Below, one piece after another: positions 59,113 through 64,000 of a stretch of 64,000 bases of DNA (positions are counted from its first letter, which is position 1; the number at the start of each line of letters is the position of its first letter). Source of the DNA: Micrococcales bacterium UBA7469 (GTDB taxonomy: Bacteria > Actinomycetota > Actinomycetes > Actinomycetales > Microbacteriaceae); NCBI GenBank assembly GCA_002479805.1, contig DLPB01000011.1, positions 8,520 to 72,519 on the forward strand, in the 5' to 3' direction. The position numbers and the translations under genes were made by a program. The notes beneath the pieces were generated by a model, which did not search any database, was not told the DNA's origin, and saw nothing but the letters and a program-made list of their open reading frames with translations.

Positions 59113-59142
59113 TTGGCTTTATTTGCCCATTTCTGGGATAAT
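59113..59142 (+). promoter_or_regulatory. Probable promoter of the DUF3117 gene
   Basis: TTGGCT (59113-59118), an 18-base spacer and GATAAT (59137-59142) form a standard sigma-70-type pair, followed by a leader of about 30 bases with a TAGGAG ribosome site. Unlike many genes here it is leadered. Confidence 0.65.
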
Positions 59143-59178
59143 TAGGGGCATCCCGCGTACTACCTAGGAGTATTTCTC

Positions 59179-59352
59179 ATGGCAGCAATGAAGCCTCGCA
59201 CCGGAGACGGTCCAATGGAGGCAGAACGCGAACCTCGCGGCCTGATTGTCCTTCGAGTTCCACTTGAAGGCGGCGGACGTCTAGTCGTTTCTGTAAACGA
59301 AGCTGAGGCAACCGAACTTCACAAAGTTCTTGCCGGCGTAATCAAGAAGTAA
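59179..59352 (+). CDS. DUF3117 small protein
   Basis: A 57-residue protein of a short family conserved across actinobacteria, beginning AAMKPRTGDGPMEAEREPRG and containing LRVPLEGGGRLVVSVNEAEA. The family's function is unknown (mycobacterial counterpart Rv1211 as recalled). TAGGAG lies 8 bases before the ATG. Codon use is highly uniform. It lies between dapE and the O-methyltransferase, the same order as in mycobacteria. Confidence 0.92.
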   Translation: MAAMKPRTGDGPMEAEREPRGLIVLRVPLEGGGRLVVSVNEAEATELHKVLAGVIKK

Positions 59353-59982
59353 TTACTCGCCTTTAGCGACCAGTAGCAAGCCGTCGCCAACCAGCGAGAT
59401 GCTGGAAATAAAACCCGAAACATCTGAAAATGCTTTGATTGCCGCGCGCAGTGCTGAGGTCTCGTCATCTCGCAGCGCAGGATTCGGCACTCGATCCCGC
59501 CAGAGCGCATGAGCAATAACTAAAGCGCCTCCGGGTCGGATCAACGCAACGGCAGTCGGAAGCAGCTCTTCAATTTCTAGCGGGTCGATATCTAGAAAAA
59601 CCAGGTCATAGCCACCCTCGGCCATGTTTCCCATGACGGCCTTGGCTTTGCCCGTAATCACCCGAATTCGGTTGGCGGGGATATTGGCTGCAACAAAATT
59701 CTTTTTTGCAACGTTCTGATATTCAGGTTCGTTGTCAATGGTGGTGAGGACTGAGTCCTTGGATGCGCTTAGTAACCAAAGCCCAGAGATTCCCGCTCCG
59801 GTGCCGGCCTCAACAATGTTCTTAGCCTTGGAAATCGCCGCCAAAACCGCCAACTGTGCTCCAGTGGCCGGGGTTACCGACTCAACGCCGAGCTGCTCCG
59901 CGTGGTGGCGAGCTTGGGCGATTTCGCTGGGTTCTGCGCTGTAGTCCTCGGCGAATTTCCAGCTGGAGATTTTGTCAATCAT
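59353..59982 (-). CDS. SAM-dependent O-methyltransferase
   Basis: A 209-residue class I methyltransferase of the COMT-like family. The SAM loop is VEAGTGAGISGLWLLSASKD, followed by TTIDNEPEYQ and DLVFLDIDPLEIEE. The substrate is unknown. ATG 59982 (IDKISSWKFAEDY) is chosen as the usual family start; an ATG at 59997 is possible. It ends one base after the convergent DUF3117 gene. Confidence 0.87.
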   Translation of the reverse strand: MIDKISSWKFAEDYSAEPSEIAQARHHAEQLGVESVTPATGAQLAVLAAISKAKNIVEAGTGAGISGLWLLSASKDSVLTTIDNEPEYQNVAKKNFVAANIPANRIRVITGKAKAVMGNMAEGGYDLVFLDIDPLEIEELLPTAVALIRPGGALVIAHALWRDRVPNPALRDDETSALRAAIKAFSDVSGFISSISLVGDGLLLVAKGE

Positions 59983-60047
59983 GATGTCACTAAGCATAGG
60001 TATGGAATGCGTGCAAACCTCTGATTCGAAAGCGGTAAACTCAAACA

Positions 60048-60398
60048 ATGTTTGGTCTTAGCGCTGAGAAACTCTTACTGCTAGCGCTGCTTGCCGTTTT
60101 GATCATCGGGCCTGAACGCTTGCCTCAGTACTCCAAGCAGTTGGCCGAGTGGATAAAGAAAATCCGTCGCATGGTCGACAACGCTCAAACCCAGATGAAA
60201 TCCGAACTCGGTGAGGGTTTTGAGGACCTGGACTGGAAAAAGCTAGACCCCAGGCAATACGACCCGCGAAGAATCGTGCGCGAAGCCCTCAGGGAACCCC
60301 TGCGCCAGCCAAATGCCGCTGAAAAACTAAATCGTCCAAAGGTTCAAGAGCCGTTGGCGATTGGTGAGTCAGCTCCGTTTGATCAAGAAGCTACCTAA
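60048..60398 (+). CDS. tatB: Sec-independent protein translocase subunit TatB
   Basis: A 116-residue single-pass membrane protein: an N-terminal hydrophobic helix (about residues 8-21) ending in GPERLPQYSKQL, an amphipathic helix (WIKKIRRMVDNAQTQMKSEL), then the actinobacterial tail DWKKLDPRQYDPRRIVREAL. It joins TatC in recognising twin-arginine signals. TAAACT ends 6 bases before the ATG (leaderless). It converges on the aldehyde dehydrogenase with a 4-base overlap. Confidence 0.92.
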   Translation: MFGLSAEKLLLLALLAVLIIGPERLPQYSKQLAEWIKKIRRMVDNAQTQMKSELGEGFEDLDWKKLDPRQYDPRRIVREALREPLRQPNAAEKLNRPKVQEPLAIGESAPFDQEAT

Positions 60399-61858
60399 AT
60401 CCACTTCGTGAGCTTGGTCATCAGCGGAGCCATGACCTTGTATTCCTTGGCCCTAGTCGGCAATCCAATTGGCAACTTGTTGGCAACACCAATGGTTCTG
60501 GTCTCGGTGAAGCGCAGCAGCCCCTGCGGACCAGAACGTCTTCCCATTCCAGACTGCTTCATGCCGCCCATAGGGGCTGCCATCGAGGCCATGCTGGCGC
60601 GATAACCCTCGTTGATGTTCACGGATCCAGCCATCAGGCGCGATGCAATTTCAAGGGCCTTGCGCTTATCTCCCACCAACGCGGCATTCAGGCCGAATTC
60701 GGTGGCATTGGCAAGCTCAACCGCTTCATCCAAAGAGTCATAACCAACCAGCGCAATCACCGGGCCAAAGACCTCTTTGGTGAGAATTTCAGCCGTTTTT
60801 GGTACTGCGGTCAGCACCGTTGGTGCATAGAAATTAGGCCCGAGCTGCTCCAGCTTTTTGCCACCGGTGAGAACCTTTGCACCTTCATCCACCGCACGGT
60901 CAACAAAGCCCGCGACTCGCTCAATTTGAGCCTTTGAGGTCAGTGATCCGATGTCGTGGGCGAACTCACCGGATGAACCGACCTGCATAGTCTCAATGCG
61001 CCGCTTTAGGATCGCTTCAAATTCAGCTAGCGCGTGGTTTGGAACGTATAGCCGTTCGATCGATACGCAGAGCTGACCGGCGTTACCAAAGGCCGAGCCC
61101 AGGGCGATTTCGGCAGCCTGCTCGAGATTCGCTCCCGGCAAAACAATCATTGGGTTTTTACCACCGAGCTCGAGGCTGTATCCAATTAGGCGCTTGGCTG
61201 CTCGCTCGGCAACAATGCGTCCGGTGGGCGTGGAGCCGGTGAACGCAACGTAATCGGCATTGTCGGTTACAGCATTGCCAACCTCAGCGGCATCTCCCTG
61301 AACTACCTGCCAAATCCCCTGTGGAACCCCTGCCTCGACCGCTAGGTCTCTGGCCAGCTGCACTGTCTTAGCGGTCTGATTGTCAGCTTTTTGAACCACA
61401 GCATTTCCGGCCATCAGGGCCGGGATAACATCCATCATGGTTAGTGCTAGCGGATAGTTCCACGGGGTAATAACCCCAACCACACCAACCGGTGCAGGCT
61501 CAACAAAGGCGCTGAGCATAAATGGCACTGCGGCCTTGACCTTTTTGCGACGCATCAGCTTCGGCGAAACCTTGGCGTAGTAGGAGATTGCCCCCAATGC
61601 CCCAGCGACCTCTTCAAAAGCGTGGGAGCGGGACTTACCGGTCTCCGCTTGCAATAGATCCATCACGGCATCTTGTTTTTTAGCAAGCAGCGCGGCGAGT
61701 TTCTTAGCCACCACCGCTCGACGCTGCACTGATTCTGCCCAGGCTGGCTGGGCTTGGCGAGCTATGTGGAATGCATCGGCAACTTCAGTTGCGCTGAAGG
61801 CCTTGATGTCGTGAAGCTTCTCCCCGGTGAGCGGGCTGACGACAGAAATTTGATTCAT
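60395..61858 (-). CDS. NAD(P)-dependent aldehyde dehydrogenase, succinate-semialdehyde type
   Basis: A 487-residue aldehyde dehydrogenase. PWNYPLALTMMDVIPALMAG, FTGSTPTGRIVAERAAKR, the general-base Glu of YSLELGGKNPMIVLPG and the nucleophile Cys of NAGQLCVSIERLYV are clear. The closest pattern is GabD2-like succinate-semialdehyde dehydrogenase, but the substrate is inferred. It follows mrp by 8 bases on the same strand. Confidence 0.88.
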   Translation of the reverse strand: MNQISVVSPLTGEKLHDIKAFSATEVADAFHIARQAQPAWAESVQRRAVVAKKLAALLAKKQDAVMDLLQAETGKSRSHAFEEVAGALGAISYYAKVSPKLMRRKKVKAAVPFMLSAFVEPAPVGVVGVITPWNYPLALTMMDVIPALMAGNAVVQKADNQTAKTVQLARDLAVEAGVPQGIWQVVQGDAAEVGNAVTDNADYVAFTGSTPTGRIVAERAAKRLIGYSLELGGKNPMIVLPGANLEQAAEIALGSAFGNAGQLCVSIERLYVPNHALAEFEAILKRRIETMQVGSSGEFAHDIGSLTSKAQIERVAGFVDRAVDEGAKVLTGGKKLEQLGPNFYAPTVLTAVPKTAEILTKEVFGPVIALVGYDSLDEAVELANATEFGLNAALVGDKRKALEIASRLMAGSVNINEGYRASMASMAAPMGGMKQSGMGRRSGPQGLLRFTETRTIGVANKLPIGLPTRAKEYKVMAPLMTKLTKWI

Positions 61859-61866
61859 AGCTAAAT

Positions 61867-62967
61867 CTAACGAGGTTTCAGGCCTAAAGATTTCCCACTG
61901 AGTCCGATTGGCGCTTTTGCCAACTGCTTGGCAACCTCAAATATCTGTTGCGAAATGAAGCTGTCCGGCTTGGAAATCACAAGTGGAACACCGCTGTCTG
62001 ATGCCTCGCGCAGTTCAGAGCTGATTGGCAATTGCACGAGCACCTCAACCTTTTGCCCGCTCAGAGCGCTCAAACGCTGCGCAACCGCCTCACCACCACC
62101 TTCACCAAAGATGTACTGGTTTCCGACATCGGTTGGCAGGTAGCTGAGGTTCTCAATGACCCCGAGGATTTGTTGACCAGTCTGCAAGCCAATTGCACCA
62201 CTGCGTTCTGCAACTGTAGCGGCAGCGGACTGCGGGGTGGTGATCACTACCGATCGAGCTTTGTTCAGCAATTGACCGAGGCTGATTGCGACATCTCCGG
62301 TGCCCGGTGGCAGGTCGACCAAAAGGAAGTCCAAATCACCCCAGTAAACATTGGTCAAAAACTGCTCAATGGCCCGGTGCAACATTGGCCCGCGCCAGCC
62401 CACGGGTTGATTATCTTTCACGAAAAAGCCAATCGACATCACCTTCACGCCAAAGGCGATCGGCGGAAGCATTAGGTCATCCAGCTGGGTTGGGGTTTCG
62501 GTAATCCCAAGCTGCCCCGGAATCGAGTAACCAAAGATGTCGGCATCGATCAATCCGACCTTGTGACCGAGCTCGGCAAGCGCTACCGAAATATTTGCCG
62601 TGAGGGTGCTCTTGCCAACACCACCTTTGCCGCTGCCAACAAAAATCACCTTAGTGAAATTGTCATCCTGGGCAAACGGGTTGAATCGAACCGGGGCATC
62701 GCCGCGGAGTTTGGCTTTGAGTTGATCTCGCTCCGCTTGAGTCATCACCGACATGGTTAGGTCAAATCCCGCGAAAGTCTCAGCTAAAACTTCTCTAACA
62801 TCGCGCTCGATCTTTTGAGCTGCGGGGCAGCCCGCGATAGTTAGCTTCACGGTCACAGTGGCTGAATTTTCGGACTCTGCCGACACCTCAACCATTCCCA
62901 ATTCGGTAATTGGTGCTCTGAGCTCAGGGTCAATCACCCTTGCCAGAGCGGCTAGAGCTTTGCTCAT
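61867..62967 (-). CDS. mrp: Mrp/ApbC iron-sulfur carrier ATPase
   Basis: A 366-residue protein with an N-terminal MIP18-like (DUF59) domain, residues about 1-85 (Cys in IAGCPAAQKIERDV), and a ParA-like ATPase with deviant Walker A GSGKGGVGKST. It delivers iron-sulfur clusters to target enzymes, plausibly LeuC and IlvD here. Its ATG overlaps the DUF1003 stop by 4 bases. The CXXC motif near the C-terminus of many Mrp proteins is not evident. Confidence 0.93.
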   Translation of the reverse strand: MSKALAALARVIDPELRAPITELGMVEVSAESENSATVTVKLTIAGCPAAQKIERDVREVLAETFAGFDLTMSVMTQAERDQLKAKLRGDAPVRFNPFAQDDNFTKVIFVGSGKGGVGKSTLTANISVALAELGHKVGLIDADIFGYSIPGQLGITETPTQLDDLMLPPIAFGVKVMSIGFFVKDNQPVGWRGPMLHRAIEQFLTNVYWGDLDFLLVDLPPGTGDVAISLGQLLNKARSVVITTPQSAAATVAERSGAIGLQTGQQILGVIENLSYLPTDVGNQYIFGEGGGEAVAQRLSALSGQKVEVLVQLPISSELREASDSGVPLVISKPDSFISQQIFEVAKQLAKAPIGLSGKSLGLKPR

Positions 62968-63470
62968 TTGGTCTTTTTTGGCTTGGTTTGCAGTTCTTCG
63001 AGCAGCTCGCGAACCACCTCGCGCAATTCGTCTTTGACGAAATCTTTGGTCGCCACCTCATCGAGGGCCAGCTTGAGCGCCGCCACCTCGCGAGCCAGGT
63101 ACTCGGTGTCGGCAAGGTTGCGCTCGGCACGCTGTCGGTCCTGCTCGAATTTCACTCGGTCGCGGTCATCTTGGCGGTTTTGAGCAAGCAGAATCAGTGG
63201 CGCAGCATAGGAAGCCTGCAGCGAGAGAATCAGGGTCAAAAGCGTAAAGTTCAAAGCTCTTGGGTCATACTGCGCCTCGACCGGGGCAAGGGTATTCCAA
63301 GTGATCCAAACCATCACAATGATGGACATGGTGATTAGGAAGGCACCGGTGCCCATGGCACGTGCAAAGCGCTCCGAGATGCGTCCAACCGCTTCTTGAT
63401 TCAGGCTGGGGGCTCTAAAGATCTGCCTGGTCTTGGGAGTCTCGAGTGGTGATTGATTTCTAGCCATCAT
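62964..63470 (-). CDS. DUF1003 membrane protein
   Basis: A 168-residue protein with two transmembrane helices (about residues 43-61 and 74-94), the DUF1003 pattern (FARAMGTGAFLITMSIIVMV, TLILSLQASYAAPLILLAQNRQ), and a long C-terminal coiled-coil (from EQDRQRAERNLAD). Function unknown. It lies between the CBS-domain gene and mrp, an arrangement common in actinobacteria. The ATG shares a base with the previous stop (TGATG). Confidence 0.88.
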   Translation of the reverse strand: MMARNQSPLETPKTRQIFRAPSLNQEAVGRISERFARAMGTGAFLITMSIIVMVWITWNTLAPVEAQYDPRALNFTLLTLILSLQASYAAPLILLAQNRQDDRDRVKFEQDRQRAERNLADTEYLAREVAALKLALDEVATKDFVKDELREVVRELLEELQTKPKKTK

Positions 63471-64000
63471 CAGTCCTCACTTCTCCAGTCATCGGGCAAT
63501 AGGTGGTCAAGCACGTCGTCAACGGTAACCACTCCGAGCATGTGGTGGCCATCGTCAACAACCGGCAGCGCGACCAGGTCGTAGGTCGCCAGGTCACGGT
63601 GGATTTGGGAAATTGAGGTCTCGGGCTTGATCGGCTCTTGCTCAGAGTCCAACAGCGTGGCAAGCCGCTCGTGCGGGGGATAGCGCAGGAGTTTCTGGAA
63701 GTGCACAACGCCTAGGTACTTGCCGGTAGGTGTCTCGTACGGGGGCAGGGTTACAAAAACCTGAGCCGCCAAAACCGGCTCAACCTCTTTGCGTCGAATT
63801 AGCGCCATCGCTTCCGCCACGGTGGTGTCAGCGGCGCAGATGATCGGTTCCGGGGTCATCATTCCACCAGCGGTATACGGTTCATACTTCAAAAGCTCAC
63901 GAATGTCATCCGCTTCCTCTTGGTCCATCAGGTCCAATAGGGTTTCGGTTCGTTCCTTGGAGAGGTTTTGCATCAGGTCGGCCGCATCGTCCGGTCCCAT
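63470..64000 (-). CDS. CBS-domain / MgtE N-terminal-like protein, 3' part
   Basis: The C-terminal 176 residues of a protein whose start lies beyond the window. The visible part begins with the MgtE intracellular domain end (MGPDDAADLMQNLSKERTET) and contains two CBS domains (GGMMTPEPIICAADTTVAEA to about residue 115; PIKPETSISQIHRDLATYDL to VTVDDVLDHLL). It ends without a transmembrane channel, so it is a soluble MgtE-like regulator or sensor rather than the magnesium channel itself, as seen beside DUF1003 genes elsewhere. Confidence 0.85.
   Translation of the reverse strand: MGPDDAADLMQNLSKERTETLLDLMDQEEADDIRELLKYEPYTAGGMMTPEPIICAADTTVAEAMALIRRKEVEPVLAAQVFVTLPPYETPTGKYLGVVHFQKLLRYPPHERLATLLDSEQEPIKPETSISQIHRDLATYDLVALPVVDDGHHMLGVVTVDDVLDHLLPDDWRSED

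Overview
The window looks like a stretch of chromosome from a small-genome, moderate-GC actinobacterium of the family Microbacteriaceae, possibly one of the pigmented freshwater 'Luna' lineages (Rhodoluna/Aquiluna type). This is inferred from gene content and gene order, not from a search. The signs are a WhiB1-type regulator, DUF3117 and DUF3515 proteins, an actinobacterial-type DapD, a TatB ending in the usual actinobacterial tail, MetZ, and the two-subunit lycopene cyclase CrtYe/CrtYf of C50-carotenoid makers. The ilvBNC-serA-leuB-gltX-leuCD-gpsA-ddl-thiL order is also the one recalled from mycobacteria. No phage, insertion sequence or CRISPR array was seen, and no stretch over 300 bases lacks a gene.

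Layout. 1-3491: the end of a PBP4-type peptidase, nicotinamidase, and galK-galT. 3651-14441: an L-arabinose catabolic and uptake block (araA, an aldose epimerase, two unknown genes, a LacI-type regulator, araB, araD, and a ChvE/MmsAB-type ABC importer). Three copies of one palindrome lie in front of araA, araB and the transporter, so a single regulator probably controls all of it. 14502-26942: a mixed accessory region with WhiB1, two Bcp-type peroxiredoxins, a secreted serine protease, tRNA-Lys, DUF1905/DUF2087 proteins, three LysE-family exporters, a two-domain VOC dioxygenase, and MalY-type and MetZ-type sulfur amino acid enzymes. 26939-30831: the carotenoid operon crtB-crtI-crtYe-crtYf-crtEb, without crtE. 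30870-57063: branched-chain amino acid, serine, envelope and thiamine genes (ilvD, ilvBNC, serA, leuB, ilvE, gltX, leuCD, murA, plsC-like, gpsA, ddl, thiL) with tRNA-Gln and tRNA-Glu. 57060-64000: dapD/dapE, DUF3117, an O-methyltransferase, tatB, an aldehyde dehydrogenase, mrp, DUF1003 and a CBS-domain protein.

The most distinctive system sits between serA and leuB and also just upstream of serA. A CsoR-family regulator, with two Cys but Gly at the usual His position (a CstR, persulfide-sensor pattern), lies with two single-domain rhodaneses and a CoA-disulfide-reductase/rhodanese fusion on one strand. A rhodanese lipoprotein lies on the other strand. Their shared promoter region carries a 16-bp operator. 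The same operator, differing at two positions, recurs 4.5 kb away in front of an unannotated 40-residue protein with six cysteines, which therefore looks like a new member of the same persulfide/sulfur-stress regulon.

At the level of gene expression, at least 17 genes have a TANNNT-like -10 box ending 6-8 bases before the start codon and no Shine-Dalgarno sequence, the pattern of leaderless mRNAs. In several divergent pairs the two promoters interleave or overlap. All three tRNA genes lack an encoded CCA and are instead followed by CGA.
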